A stretch of DNA of 64,000 nt from Allofournierella massiliensis (GTDB lineage: Bacteria > Bacillota > Clostridia > Oscillospirales > Ruminococcaceae). The notes beneath the pieces are model-generated. The model saw only the letters and a program-made list of their open reading frames with translations, had not been told where the DNA came from and made no database searches. The translations under genes were made by a program, and so were the position numbers. Below, one piece after another: positions 26,489 through 35,613 of the stretch (position 1 is the stretch's first letter; the number at the start of each line of letters is the position of its first letter). The stretch is taken from NCBI RefSeq assembly GCF_004345265.1, contig NZ_SLUM01000006.1, positions 62,001-126,000 on the forward strand. The letters run 5' to 3'.

Positions 26489-27472
26489 GTGGACAAAACG
26501 TTTAACTGGGCAATCATAGGTGCGGGCGGAATTGCTGAGGAGATGGCCCGGGCATTTGCATTCATGGACCGCCGGCCCTTCGGCGTAGCGGGTCGCAGCC
26601 CAGAGAAGGTACGGGCTTTTGCACAGCGGTACGGCGCGGACAGGCTGTATGAAAGTACGCAGCAGGCCTTTGCAGACCCGGAGATAGATATTGTCTACCT
26701 CGCCACTCCTCACAATACCCATGCAGCTTTGATCGAGCAGGCGTTGGCCGCAGGCAAGCATGTGCTGTGCGAAAAAGCTATCACCCTGAACAGTCGGGAG
26801 TTGGAGCGGTGTGTCGCACTGGCCCGGGAAAAGAAACGGATTCTGGCAGAAGCTATGACCATCTGGCACATGCCCCTGTACAAGGAACTGCGGCAGCGGC
26901 TGACATTGGGAGAATGGGGTAGGGTTCAGCTTCTGCAACTGAACTTTGGCAGCTTCAAGCCCTATGACATGACCAACCGTTTTTTTAATCCGGAACTGGC
27001 GGGCGGCGCCTTGCTGGATATTGGGGTCTATGCCCTCAGCTGCGCCCGCAGCTTTTTGTCCAGCGCGCCGGATCAGGTGCTCAGCCGGGTAAAGCTGGCC
27101 CCTACCGGGGTGGACGAACAGGCGGTCATCCTGCTGCAAAATCCGGAAAGCCAGATGGCCACCATCACCATGAGCCTGCGTTCCAAGCTGCCCAAGCGGG
27201 CGGTGATCGGCTGTGAAAACGCATACATCGAGATCGATGATTACCCCCGCGCTCAGATAGCCCGAGTGGTGGATGCAGCCACCGGCGCGGTGACCGAGGT
27301 CCGGGCGGGTGAAACGGCCCGGGCGCTGGAATATGAGGTGGCCGCCATGGAACAGGCAGTGCGTACCGGCGACGTGTCGGCTCTGCATCTGGACTGGACG
27401 CAGGATGTGATGCGCACCATGACCGCTCTGCGGCAGGAATGGGGCGTGTGTTACCCCGGCGAGGAGCTGTGA
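26489..27472 (+). CDS. Gfo/Idh/MocA-family oxidoreductase
   Basis: A 327-residue NAD(P)-dependent dehydrogenase. The Rossmann motif is 'WAIIGAGGIAEEMARAF', followed by 'YLATPHNTHAALIEQALAAGKHVLCEKA', whose E-K-P/A lysine is the usual catalytic residue. The C-terminal substrate domain has 'GGALLDIGVYALSCA'. Family members oxidise or reduce sugars, inositols or related substrates; the substrate here is unknown. It starts at GTG 26489 after AAAGGAGG and is followed one base later by a small membrane protein gene. Confidence 0.92.
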   Translation: MDKTFNWAIIGAGGIAEEMARAFAFMDRRPFGVAGRSPEKVRAFAQRYGADRLYESTQQAFADPEIDIVYLATPHNTHAALIEQALAAGKHVLCEKAITLNSRELERCVALAREKKRILAEAMTIWHMPLYKELRQRLTLGEWGRVQLLQLNFGSFKPYDMTNRFFNPELAGGALLDIGVYALSCARSFLSSAPDQVLSRVKLAPTGVDEQAVILLQNPESQMATITMSLRSKLPKRAVIGCENAYIEIDDYPRAQIARVVDAATGAVTEVRAGETARALEYEVAAMEQAVRTGDVSALHLDWTQDVMRTMTALRQEWGVCYPGEEL

Positions 27473-27473
27473 G

Positions 27474-27953
27474 ATGAACAAGAACAAATGGAGCATTCCC
27501 AAAAGCCGGTATGACCGCCTGGCTGGTTGGCTGAGCGGAGGATTTCTGGCAGCGGCTGCATTTTATCTCTGGGCCAACTGGATGGCAATCCCGCAAAAAA
27601 TCCCCACCCATTACAGGTTTGGCGGCCAGCCGGACGCATGGGGCAATAAAAGCAGCTGTGTGGTTCTGCTGGTAATCGGCGGGGTGATGTGGCTGATGAT
27701 GTGGGGAATTGAACAGGTTCCCATGATCTGGAACACCGGCGTGCAGGTGACCGAGGAAAACCGGGTGCGGGTGTACCGCATTTTGAAAAATCTGCTGGTG
27801 ACCATACGGCTTGTGATTGCGGCGATTTTTGCATGGATGGCGGTCTGCTCGGCCCGGTCGCAGCCGTTGGGAAGCTGGTTTATGCCGTTGACCATGCTGC
27901 TGGTGTTCGGCCCCATCGTACTCTGCCTTCTTCAGCTTTACCGGAAACGTTAA
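27474..27953 (+). CDS. DUF1648-domain membrane protein
   Basis: A 159-residue membrane protein with about four helices. The region 'IPTHYRFGGQPDAWGNKSS' after the first helix is the hallmark of DUF1648 (SdpI-like N-terminal domain), where the consensus reads P-x-H-[FY]-x-x-x-G-x-x-D. SdpI proteins give immunity to toxins in Bacillus, but most DUF1648 members have no known role. The start lies within three bases of the upstream oxidoreductase stop. Confidence 0.8.
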   Translation: MNKNKWSIPKSRYDRLAGWLSGGFLAAAAFYLWANWMAIPQKIPTHYRFGGQPDAWGNKSSCVVLLVIGGVMWLMMWGIEQVPMIWNTGVQVTEENRVRVYRILKNLLVTIRLVIAAIFAWMAVCSARSQPLGSWFMPLTMLLVFGPIVLCLLQLYRKR

Positions 27954-27968
27954 TGGAAGAAAAAAGCC

Positions 27969-27997
27969 TTGCGCCGCCTGTCTCCCCATGATATGAT
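27969..27997 (+). promoter_or_regulatory. Probable promoter of the RlmL-like gene
   Basis: TTGCGC (27969-27974), 17-base spacer, TATGAT (27992-27997), 73 bases before the gene start. Confidence 0.55.
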
Positions 27998-28070
27998 AGA
28001 CCCTGCGACCATTCACACCGGCCTGTGAATTCACTGCAACAGGCCGCATCCAAAAGGAGTTTGCCTTATT

Positions 28071-29180
28071 ATGAAATTTGATCTGATTGCCCCCTGTTAC
28101 TTTGGCACCGAGAGCACTGCCGCCTTTGAGGTGCGCCGCCTGGGCGCCGAGGACGTGAAGGTGACCGACGGCCGCATCGCCTTTTCCGGGCCGGCGGACA
28201 TCATCGCCGCAGCAAACCTGAATCTGCGCTGCGCGGAGCGGGTGCTGGTGCTGCTGAAAACCTACACCGCCACCACCTTCGACGAACTGTTTGATGGTGT
28301 GGCCAGCATTCCCTGGGAGGAGCTGATCCCGGCGGACGCCCAGTTCCCGGTAAAGGGCTCCAGCCTGTCCAGCACTCTGTCAAGTGTGCCCGCCTGCCAG
28401 AGTATTGTGAAAAAGGCGGTGGTGGAGCGGCTGAAGAAGGGTCACAAGACTTTGATGCTGCCTGAGACCGGCGCACTGTACAAGATCCGCTTCTCCATCC
28501 GCAAAAACGTGGTGGAAGTGATGCTGGATACCTCCGGTGACGGTCTGCACAAGCGTGGTTACCGTCGCAACGCCACCGGAGCCCCCATCAAGGAGACACT
28601 GGCGGCTGCCATCGCGGACCTGGGCCGTGTACGGAGGGATTCCATCGTGGCCGACCCCTTCTGCGGCAGCGGCACCATGGTGATCGAGGCTGCCCAGAAG
28701 GCGATGAACATCGCCCCCGGCCTGCGCCGCCGTTTTGCCGCCGAACACTACACCTTCTGCCCGCCCGAGATCTGGGCCCGGCAGCGGGAAAAAGCATTGT
28801 CCGAGATTCGGCGGGACGCGGCCTTTGAGGGCTTCGGCTATGACATCGACCCCGCGGCAGTGGCACTTGCCACCCAGAACGCCAAGCTGGCGGGCGTGGG
28901 CGACCGGTGTCATTTTGAGCTGGCGGACGTGAAGGACTTTGCTCCCCGGCCGGAGATGATCGTGCTGACCAACCCTCCCTATGGCGAGCGGCTGGGCGAT
29001 CTGGCCACCGCTGCCCGACTGGCGGGTGTGCTGGGCAAGGCACTGGAGGAGCATCCGGTGACCGGTGCCTACATCATCACTGCGGATGCGGATCTGGAAA
29101 AGCACTTCGGCAAAAAAGCCAGCCGCCGCCGCAAGCTGTACAATGGCATGATTCCCTGCCAGGTGTACATGTACTATTGA
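28071..29180 (+). CDS. RlmL-like class I SAM-dependent RNA methyltransferase (YpsC type)
   Basis: A 369-residue protein with an N-terminal ferredoxin-like/THUMP region (about 1-155) for RNA binding and a C-terminal Rossmann methyltransferase. 'IVADPFCGSGTMVIEAA' binds SAM. The catalytic N-P-P-Y motif is in 'VLTNPPYGERLG', diagnostic of N2-guanine methylation. Firmicute homologues (YpsC) are annotated as 23S rRNA m2G methyltransferases, but the exact target base here is inferred. It is monocistronic, between its own promoter and a terminator. Confidence 0.93.
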   Translation: MKFDLIAPCYFGTESTAAFEVRRLGAEDVKVTDGRIAFSGPADIIAAANLNLRCAERVLVLLKTYTATTFDELFDGVASIPWEELIPADAQFPVKGSSLSSTLSSVPACQSIVKKAVVERLKKGHKTLMLPETGALYKIRFSIRKNVVEVMLDTSGDGLHKRGYRRNATGAPIKETLAAAIADLGRVRRDSIVADPFCGSGTMVIEAAQKAMNIAPGLRRRFAAEHYTFCPPEIWARQREKALSEIRRDAAFEGFGYDIDPAAVALATQNAKLAGVGDRCHFELADVKDFAPRPEMIVLTNPPYGERLGDLATAARLAGVLGKALEEHPVTGAYIITADADLEKHFGKKASRRRKLYNGMIPCQVYMYY

Positions 29181-29193
29181 TTGGAAGAACAAA

Positions 29194-29235
29194 AGCAAGC
29201 CGCCCAATGCTTCGGCATTAGACGGCTTGCTTTTT
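29194..29235 (+). terminator. Terminator of the RlmL-like gene
   Basis: AGCAAGCCG (29194-29202) pairs with CGGCTTGCT (29223-29231). An inner ATGC-TTCG-GCAT tetraloop hairpin lies between them, and T-rich sequence follows. Confidence 0.9.
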
Positions 29236-29256
29236 GTTTGGAAAGAACGCTACAAT
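29227..29256 (+). promoter_or_regulatory. Promoter overlapping the upstream terminator
   Basis: TTGCTT (29227-29232), 18-base spacer, TACAAT (29251-29256), 30 bases before the small membrane protein. The -35 lies inside the terminator's 3' arm. Confidence 0.6.
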
Positions 29257-29285
29257 GAGAAAAACAGAAAAAGGCGGGCGGTTTT

Positions 29286-29582
29286 ATGAAAAGGCAACTG
29301 GCAAAGGCGGTGGAAATCGGCGTGGAAACCGTGAATTACTGGATTATCAGCTATGCACTGAGCAGCATGGCAACGATCTTTAGCGCCGAATGGATCTTCG
29401 TGTTGTTCTTCGCATCCAATGTATGGTTGATCGGGCGCTATTACGACAGGACAGCCGCCGTGCTGAACAGCCGGAAATGGGCGATGCTTGTATGTGCGCT
29501 GGCATTTGCTGCCTTTGTTCTGTTCGTTTCCCGTGTGGGACTGGTGCAGGGCAGTGTGATACCGTTTGCAAACTCCCAATAA
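29286..29582 (+). CDS. Small membrane protein of unknown function
   Basis: A 98-residue protein with two or three hydrophobic segments (about 17-35, 38-53 and 65-85) and a basic start. No recognisable family. It has its own promoter and a GGCGG-type ribosome site. It converges with the minus-strand membrane gene three bases away, so the two transcripts overlap at their ends unless they stop inside the coding regions. Confidence 0.65.
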   Translation: MKRQLAKAVEIGVETVNYWIISYALSSMATIFSAEWIFVLFFASNVWLIGRYYDRTAAVLNSRKWAMLVCALAFAAFVLFVSRVGLVQGSVIPFANSQ

Positions 29583-29585
29583 CCG

Positions 29586-31496
29586 TCAGTTGTTGACCTG
29601 ATAAATGCTGTATCCACCCTGATCGTAAAGCAGGGTACAGTGGGTGGCAAACCAGTTTTCGTTCACTGCATAATCTGCCCGCTCGGAGGGGCCGATCATC
29701 ACGTAATCAATGCCCCACTGGTCCAGACTCTCATTGCTGGGGGATTCCAGCAGCTGGCGTACCGCAGCTTCCTGCGCGGAATAATCCATGCCATGGTAAT
29801 ACAGCCAGGTGCCGGAAGCACAGAGGATGGGCCGCCCGGAAAGACTGAGAACCGGATTCAACAGCTGTGTACCGCACAGAAAGCGACCCATGGGATCGGT
29901 GTTTTCTTCCACATAGTCTGCCACGGCGATGGCGTCTGCGTCAAAATGCTGGTATTGGCTCACAGCTTCGCGCCCCAGCGTGAGGATGCTGCCGAAGGTG
30001 CCGGTGAACACCAGCATGGCGCAGAGCACCGTCTGCACGCTTCGCTTCTCCACTTTTTTCAGCAGATCCACGATCAGATTTGCCACCAGTATGCAGCCCA
30101 GCAGGTGCCAGATGAACAGCAGCTTGTTGTTGTCGTAGTCGTTGGGCTGAAACTCCACAAATTCACTGAGCAGCAGAATCAACAGGCCGCCGCCATAGAC
30201 CCAGCGCAGCTTTTTGCCCGCCCACAAGAAGGCGGGAAGCAGCAAAATATAGACCAGGCCGATGTTTTTGATATAGAACCAGAAGTAATTATCTCCCTCG
30301 TTGGACCAGTTGAAATGCCAGCGCAAAAAGCCCGAGCCCTCCTGAGTATGGGGCAGGATCTGCGTGAGCATCAGCGGCAGCCAGATTAATGCTGTTACCG
30401 CAGCGAACAACAGCCAGGGGCGAAGCGCCTTCCAGTTTGTCCGGTACATGACCAGAGAGCGGGTGAAAAGCACACCGCAGATAAGCACCAGAGCAAGAGC
30501 AGAGTGTGTTTGTACCAGTGGAAGAGATGCTGCCAGTAAAACAAGCGCAGGCCAGAGCCGGTATTCTTCCTCCAGCGCAAAGCGAACCAGAAGCGCAAGG
30601 CAGGGGAAGAGCAGTGCCCAGCCGAACAGGGTGGCGCGCTGCGGAATCAGGAGATCTGCGATGGGGTTTACCCAACGGATGTTTTCCTCCACATAATTGG
30701 TGGGGGTCTCATAGTAGGCAGTGAAAATACGGGTGAAGTTTTCAAATCCGCCTTCCAGAAAGTAAGCAAACCCAAAGCCGCTGCCCAGAAAGAACAGCAC
30801 GAAGGCAAGGCTGGCTTTGGTATTGCTGTGCAGCAGATGCTTGGCCAGAAGCCAGCCGCCGCCAAACACCGCCGCCAGCGCCACCACCTGGGGAAGAATG
30901 CAGGCGAATTTCAGCGGAGCGCCCAGCAGAAGAAATACGCTGGAAACGCTTTCACACAAAAAAGGATAGCCATAAAGCGTCTGGCCGGCCAGCATGGGGA
31001 ATTCCGGCGGAAACAGTCCCTGCTCTGCGATGCTTTTTATAAAGGAAAGGTGCATGGGCAGGTCGCCGTAGGTGCTCTGTCCGCACCAGTAAGCGCCCTC
31101 CTTATAATAGAGGGTGTGCGTGTGCAGCAGCCAGATCGAAAACAGAAGCAGCGGCAGCACACAGCCCCAGAAGGCTGGGATCAGGCTGGGGGAATGGCTG
31201 ACGTTGGACGCCTGTGCGCTCTGCTTGCGAAATACCCGGCCGGAAGCAGAACGGCGGGAAAGAAATCCGGCAAGTGAGATTCCTGCCGCAGTGGCCAACG
31301 CCAACAGGGCGGCCGGCAGGGTGAAACCCAATGCCAGTGCAAACAGTGCCGGCAGTGCAATCAGCAGCACCAGCCCGAAGGCAGCGGTATAAACCAGCTG
31401 CGTTTCCGGCCTGGAAGCAGGCAGCACCCGATGCGCCAGCACAAAGCCGGCGGCCAGAAAGACCGCCAGATATAAAATACTGAATAAAATTCCCAT
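29586..31496 (-). CDS. Large multi-spanning membrane protein, GT-C-like
   Basis: A 636-residue protein with about 12 membrane helices starting 'MGILFSILYLAVFLAAGF'. Features are an outside loop with 'YGDLPMHLSFIKSIAEQG' and conserved acidic/His residues, 'NPIADLLIPQRATLFGWAL', and 'PNDYDNNKLLFIWHLLGCILVAN'. The C-terminal ~120 residues form a soluble outside domain. The layout resembles GT-C glycosyltransferase-like proteins, and similar acidic first loops bind lipid-linked sugars. No specific function can be assigned. ATG 31496 overlaps the end of the upstream radical SAM gene, so the two form a minus-strand operon. Confidence 0.7.
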   Translation of the reverse strand: MGILFSILYLAVFLAAGFVLAHRVLPASRPETQLVYTAAFGLVLLIALPALFALALGFTLPAALLALATAAGISLAGFLSRRSASGRVFRKQSAQASNVSHSPSLIPAFWGCVLPLLLFSIWLLHTHTLYYKEGAYWCGQSTYGDLPMHLSFIKSIAEQGLFPPEFPMLAGQTLYGYPFLCESVSSVFLLLGAPLKFACILPQVVALAAVFGGGWLLAKHLLHSNTKASLAFVLFFLGSGFGFAYFLEGGFENFTRIFTAYYETPTNYVEENIRWVNPIADLLIPQRATLFGWALLFPCLALLVRFALEEEYRLWPALVLLAASLPLVQTHSALALVLICGVLFTRSLVMYRTNWKALRPWLLFAAVTALIWLPLMLTQILPHTQEGSGFLRWHFNWSNEGDNYFWFYIKNIGLVYILLLPAFLWAGKKLRWVYGGGLLILLLSEFVEFQPNDYDNNKLLFIWHLLGCILVANLIVDLLKKVEKRSVQTVLCAMLVFTGTFGSILTLGREAVSQYQHFDADAIAVADYVEENTDPMGRFLCGTQLLNPVLSLSGRPILCASGTWLYYHGMDYSAQEAAVRQLLESPSNESLDQWGIDYVMIGPSERADYAVNENWFATHCTLLYDQGGYSIYQVNN

Positions 31497-31497
31497 A

Positions 31498-32391
31498 TCA
31501 GACACCCTCCAGATCAAAAGGCGGGGTATACTCCTCTTTGGCGCTGCTCTTCTGCTGCATGTAGCCCTCGCTCAATCCCAGGTCGACCGCGTAATTGACT
31601 ACCTGCCGGTATTCCCAGGTGGAAATGCGGCGATCCAGCGGTTTCATCTGCACCGCCTTGTGGAAGGGGGTATACTGGCTCATCAGACTGGGCAAAAAGC
31701 TGCCCGTAGGAAGGCTGGCCATAAAGTCCAGCACTGCTTTGGAATCTGCCAGTGCGCCGGGCAGGGCCAGATGCCGCAGAATAACGCCCTTTTGCAGCAG
31801 ACCGTTTTCGTCAAAACGGGGGGCGCCGGTCTGCCGGATCATCTGCCGCACCGCCCGGCTGCATACCTCGAAATAATCCGGAGCAGCGGAGTAGCGGGCA
31901 GAAAGCTCCGGCGAAACATATTTCACGTCCGCCAGCCATACGTCCACCACGCCGTCCAGAAGCTGCACGGTTTCCAGCGTCTCATATCCGCCGGTATTAT
32001 ACACGATGGGCAGGGTCAGGCCCTGTGCCCGCGCCTGCGCAAGAGCCTCCAGAACCCAGGGCAGCCACTGGGTGGCGGTGACCAGATTGATGTTGTGAGC
32101 GCCTTTTTGCTGAAGCTCCAGAAAGATCTGGGCCAGACGGGCTGCATCGATCGCTTTGCCCAGCCCTTCCTGACTGATTTTATAGTTCTGGCAATAGCAG
32201 CATTTCAGGCTGCATCCGGAGAAGAATACGGTGCCGCTGCCCTGTGTGCCGCTGATGCACGGCTCTTCCCAGTGATGCAGCGCTGCGCGGGCCACCATCA
32301 GCTGGTCGGCCGCACCGCATACCCCGGCGCGCCGGGTCCGGTCCGCTTTGCAGCGGCGGGGGCAGAGAGTGCAGGATGCGGGAATCTGCAA
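31498..32391 (-). CDS. Radical SAM protein, PflX/COG1313 type
   Basis: A 297-residue protein. An N-terminal Cys cluster 'CTLCPRRC' and 'GVC' precedes the radical SAM motif 'SGCSLKCCYCQNY' (Cys60, Cys64, Cys67), then 'NINLVTATQWLPWVLEAL' and 'GVILRHLALPG'. This is the uncharacterised PflX group, related to glycyl-radical activases but with no glycyl-radical partner nearby. I choose TTG at 32391 because GGGAGG lies seven bases upstream; longer frames read through non-conserved sequence. It is co-transcribed with the downstream membrane protein gene. Confidence 0.85.
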   Translation of the reverse strand: MQIPASCTLCPRRCKADRTRRAGVCGAADQLMVARAALHHWEEPCISGTQGSGTVFFSGCSLKCCYCQNYKISQEGLGKAIDAARLAQIFLELQQKGAHNINLVTATQWLPWVLEALAQARAQGLTLPIVYNTGGYETLETVQLLDGVVDVWLADVKYVSPELSARYSAAPDYFEVCSRAVRQMIRQTGAPRFDENGLLQKGVILRHLALPGALADSKAVLDFMASLPTGSFLPSLMSQYTPFHKAVQMKPLDRRISTWEYRQVVNYAVDLGLSEGYMQQKSSAKEEYTPPFDLEGV

Positions 32392-32499
32392 GATAAAACC
32401 TCCCAAAACAGGCGGCCTTTTCAACGCGCCTGTATAAAGTAAAATAGAACAATCTTTACTATACCATATTTTCTTGTCACTGTGCCACCAAAACTCCGG

Positions 32500-32529
32500 T
32501 TGACGTACCCTGTCAGTCTCCCGTATAAT
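32500..32529 (+). promoter_or_regulatory. Promoter of the DMT transporter gene
   Basis: TTGACG (32500-32505), 18-base spacer, TATAAT (32524-32529), 62 bases upstream of the start. It lies in the divergent region shared with the minus-strand radical SAM gene. Confidence 0.75.
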
Positions 32530-32591
32530 AACCAGTTGACGAAAACCGGTACACACCGAACAACAAAGCCGGGGAGAGTGGGGAAAATGGA

Positions 32592-33461
32592 ATGAAAACA
32601 GAACAGACCGGAACGGCCCGGAGCGTGGCGGCGTTGAATCTTGCGGTGATGCTGTTTGGGCTGGCCGCGGTGATCGGCCGCTTTGTGCAGGCACCTTCCG
32701 TGGTGATCGCGGGCGGACGGGTGATCTGCTCGGCGGCGGTGCTGCTGGCGCTGAGTCTGCTCAGCCGCACGTCGCTGCGGCTGGCAAACAAACGGGATCT
32801 GGGGCTGGCGGTGTTTGCGGGGCTGGTACTGGCCCTTCACTGGACCACCTTTTTTCAGGCAATTCAGGTTTCTTCGGTGGCAATGGGAACCATTACTTTT
32901 TCTGCCTTTCCGCTCTTTCTTACGGTGCTGGAGCCGCTGGTGTTCCGGGAACGGCTTCGGCTGGAGGGTGTACTGGAGGCCATTGCGTTGCTGGCAGGTG
33001 TAATGATCACCCTTCCACCCGACGGCTTGGGCAGTGGTGCGGCAGCCGGGGCAGCCTGGGGCATGCTGTCCGGTCTGGCTTATGCGGTGCTTTCGCTGGC
33101 AAACCGGCACCTTTCCGCCCGGTATCCGGCCCGGGTGGTGTGCCTGTATGAACAGGGCACAGCGGCCGTCGCACTGCTGCCTGCGGTTCTGCTCTGGCGC
33201 GGGGAGTGGACGATGGTCGGGCTGTGCAGCATCGGCGTGCTGGGGGTGGTGTGTACCGCCCTTGCCCATTCGCTGTATGTGGCAGCTCAGCGTCGGGTAA
33301 GTTCCCAGGCGGCTGGGGTGGTGTCCGGTATGGAGACAGTTTATGGAATTCTGTATGCGCTGGTACTGCTGGGAGAAGCGCCCACCGGCCGGGAACTGGC
33401 AGGCGGAACACTGATTCTGGGCGTGAGTTTTGTGGCTTCTCTTCGGGCAGGCAGACGATAA
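32592..33461 (+). CDS. EamA/DMT-family permease
   Basis: A 289-residue inner-membrane protein with ten predicted helices arranged as two five-helix EamA repeats. The first repeat contains 'GLVLALHWTTFFQAIQVSSVAMGTI', the second 'AHSLYVAAQRRVSSQAAGVVSGMETVYGILYALVLLGE'. Members export or import amino acids and other metabolites; the substrate is not predictable. It is a single gene with its own promoter. The start ATG follows GGGGAGAG at a slightly long spacing. Confidence 0.9.
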   Translation: MKTEQTGTARSVAALNLAVMLFGLAAVIGRFVQAPSVVIAGGRVICSAAVLLALSLLSRTSLRLANKRDLGLAVFAGLVLALHWTTFFQAIQVSSVAMGTITFSAFPLFLTVLEPLVFRERLRLEGVLEAIALLAGVMITLPPDGLGSGAAAGAAWGMLSGLAYAVLSLANRHLSARYPARVVCLYEQGTAAVALLPAVLLWRGEWTMVGLCSIGVLGVVCTALAHSLYVAAQRRVSSQAAGVVSGMETVYGILYALVLLGEAPTGRELAGGTLILGVSFVASLRAGRR

Positions 33462-33512
33462 CAGAGATCGGCGGCTTTTTCTGGCTGCATCCTACCATTT
33501 TGGTGTGTTTCA

Positions 33513-33521
33513 TGCTATAAT
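33513..33521 (+). promoter_or_regulatory. Extended -10 promoter for fbp
   Basis: TGCTATAAT (33513-33521) is a consensus extended -10 with no strong -35. It lies 77 bases upstream of the fbp GTG. Confidence 0.6.
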
Positions 33522-33597
33522 GATGATACTTATCGTCCACGTCAGGTGCAGTTTCAGCACGGCGGGATAAAACCATCATTGAAAGGAGGCGCTGCCA

Positions 33598-35580
33598 GTG
33601 CAGGATCCATCCGCCCGGGCGCGCAAAAATCTGAAATATCTCACACTGCTCGCCCGGGAATATCCGAACATTGCCGCCGCCAGCAGCGAAATTATCAATT
33701 TACAGGCCATTCTGAAACTGCCCAAGGGCACCGAGCATTTCATGAGCGATCTGCATGGTGAAGCCGAGGCATTTACCCATATCGTGAACAACGCATCCGG
33801 CGTCATCAAGGAAAAGGTGGACCGGGTGCTGGGCCCCGGGGTGCCGGAGCAGGAACGGGCGGAGTTCGCCACCCTGATCTATTACCCGGCCCAGAAACTG
33901 GATGAGCTGAAGGATCGCCAGACCGACCTGAACGCCTGGTACAGGCAGACCCTCTACCGGCTGATCGACGTGTGCCGGGTGGTTTCCTCCAAGCATACCC
34001 GAAGCTTTGTGCGCAAGCGGCTGCCCAAGAACTACGCCTATATTCTGGACGAGCTGCTCCACGCCCATTTTGAGGATCACGACAAGGAGTTTTACTACGG
34101 GCAGATTTTGTCCAGCATCATTGATGTGGGCCGGGCCGACGACTTTATCGAGGCCATGTGTGGGCTCATCAAGAATCTGGCGGTGTTCAAGCTGCACATC
34201 GTGGGCGACATTTTCGACCGGGGCCCCCGGCCGGATCAGATCATGGAGCAGCTGCTGAACCACCATTCGGTGGATATCCAGTGGGGCAACCATGACGTGG
34301 TCTGGATGGGTGCTGCTGCCGGCAGCCCCATCTGCATCGCTACCGTGCTGCGCACCAGTCTTGCCTACAACAATCTGGAAGCGCTGGAGGACGGCTACGG
34401 CATCAACCTGCGGCCGCTTGCTCTGTTTGCGGAAAGCGAGTACCGGGACTGCGATATGCACCATTTCTATCCCCGCACTGACGAAGCCCGGGGACCCTAT
34501 CACCGCAGCGAGCTGATTCGCACCGCCCGGATGCACAAGGCCATTGCCATCATCATGTTCAAGCTGGAGTGCCAGGTCATCGACCGCAACCCGGATTTTG
34601 AGCTGGAAGGGCGGGACTTTTTGCGTCGCATCAATTATAGGGAGGGCACCGTGGAGGTGGAGGGCAAATGTTATCCTCTGCGGGATGACGATTTCCCCAC
34701 CGTGAACCCGGCGGACCCGGCCCGGCTCACCCGCCAGGAGCAGGAGGTCATGGAAGCTCTCCAGCGCAGCTTCATGGAAAGCGAGCGCCTGCAGCGGCAT
34801 GTGCGCTTTTTGTTCGCCAAAGGCGGTGTGTATCACATTGAAAACGGCAACCTGATGTTCCACGGTGCAGTGCCCCTGACCGAAAGCGGCAGCTTTGCGG
34901 TGGAAACCTTTGAGCAGCATGGCTATGCCGGCCGGGCGCTGATGGACTACTGCGACGAGCGGGCCCGGCGGGGGTATTTTGCCCCTGAAGGCAGCGCCGA
35001 GCGTCAGAGCGGCGAGGACTTCCTGTGGTACCTGTGGTGCGGCAAACTGTCGCCGCTGTATGGCCGCGATAAGATGACCACCTTCGAGCGCCTCTTCGTG
35101 GAGGATCCGGAAACCCATACGGAGACCAAGAATCCCTATTACCGGCATGTGAACGATTCCAAGATGGCACGTGCCATTCTGGCGGAGTTCGGGCTGGATC
35201 AGACCCACAGCCACATTGTAAACGGTCATGTACCGGTGCGGGCAGCCAAGGGCGAAACTCCGGTGAAGGGGGAAGGGCGCCTGATTGTAATCGATGGCGG
35301 CTTCTGCCGTGCCTATCACGAAAAAACCGGCATTGCCGGCTATACGCTGGTATACAACAGCCGGGGGATGTCGCTGCGGCAGCACGAACCCTTTGAAAGC
35401 GCCGAGAAAGCCATTCGGGAGAATCTGGATATTGCCTCCACTGTGGAGGTGTTCGAGACCTGTGAAAAGCGCACCCTGGTGGGCGATACCGACAATGGCC
35501 AGCGCCTTGCTGCCGATGTGGAAGATCTGAAGCTGCTGGTGCAGGCCTACCAGATGGGTCTGGTCAAAGAAAAAACCTGA
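33598..35580 (+). CDS. fbp: Class III fructose-1,6-bisphosphatase
   Basis: A 660-residue Firmicute-type (class III) FBPase with a calcineurin-like metallophosphatase core. Metal-site motifs are 'FMSDLHGEAEAF', 'VGDIFDRGPRPDQIM', 'QWGNHDVVWMGAA' and late 'NGHVPV'/'DGGFCRAYH'. It hydrolyses fructose-1,6-bisphosphate for gluconeogenesis. Length agrees with Bacillus Fbp (about 670). GTG 33598 is chosen because of GAAAGGAGG upstream. The following phosphatase gene starts 33 bases later and may share the transcript. Confidence 0.97.
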   Translation: MQDPSARARKNLKYLTLLAREYPNIAAASSEIINLQAILKLPKGTEHFMSDLHGEAEAFTHIVNNASGVIKEKVDRVLGPGVPEQERAEFATLIYYPAQKLDELKDRQTDLNAWYRQTLYRLIDVCRVVSSKHTRSFVRKRLPKNYAYILDELLHAHFEDHDKEFYYGQILSSIIDVGRADDFIEAMCGLIKNLAVFKLHIVGDIFDRGPRPDQIMEQLLNHHSVDIQWGNHDVVWMGAAAGSPICIATVLRTSLAYNNLEALEDGYGINLRPLALFAESEYRDCDMHHFYPRTDEARGPYHRSELIRTARMHKAIAIIMFKLECQVIDRNPDFELEGRDFLRRINYREGTVEVEGKCYPLRDDDFPTVNPADPARLTRQEQEVMEALQRSFMESERLQRHVRFLFAKGGVYHIENGNLMFHGAVPLTESGSFAVETFEQHGYAGRALMDYCDERARRGYFAPEGSAERQSGEDFLWYLWCGKLSPLYGRDKMTTFERLFVEDPETHTETKNPYYRHVNDSKMARAILAEFGLDQTHSHIVNGHVPVRAAKGETPVKGEGRLIVIDGGFCRAYHEKTGIAGYTLVYNSRGMSLRQHEPFESAEKAIRENLDIASTVEVFETCEKRTLVGDTDNGQRLAADVEDLKLLVQAYQMGLVKEKT

Positions 35581-35613
35581 CCGGTCCGGTCAGCTGCAGG
35601 AAAGGTGAATCTT

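Noticed and set aside
33700-35385. 561-codon minus-strand open frame
   Set aside because: Antisense shadow of the class III fructose bisphosphatase gene.
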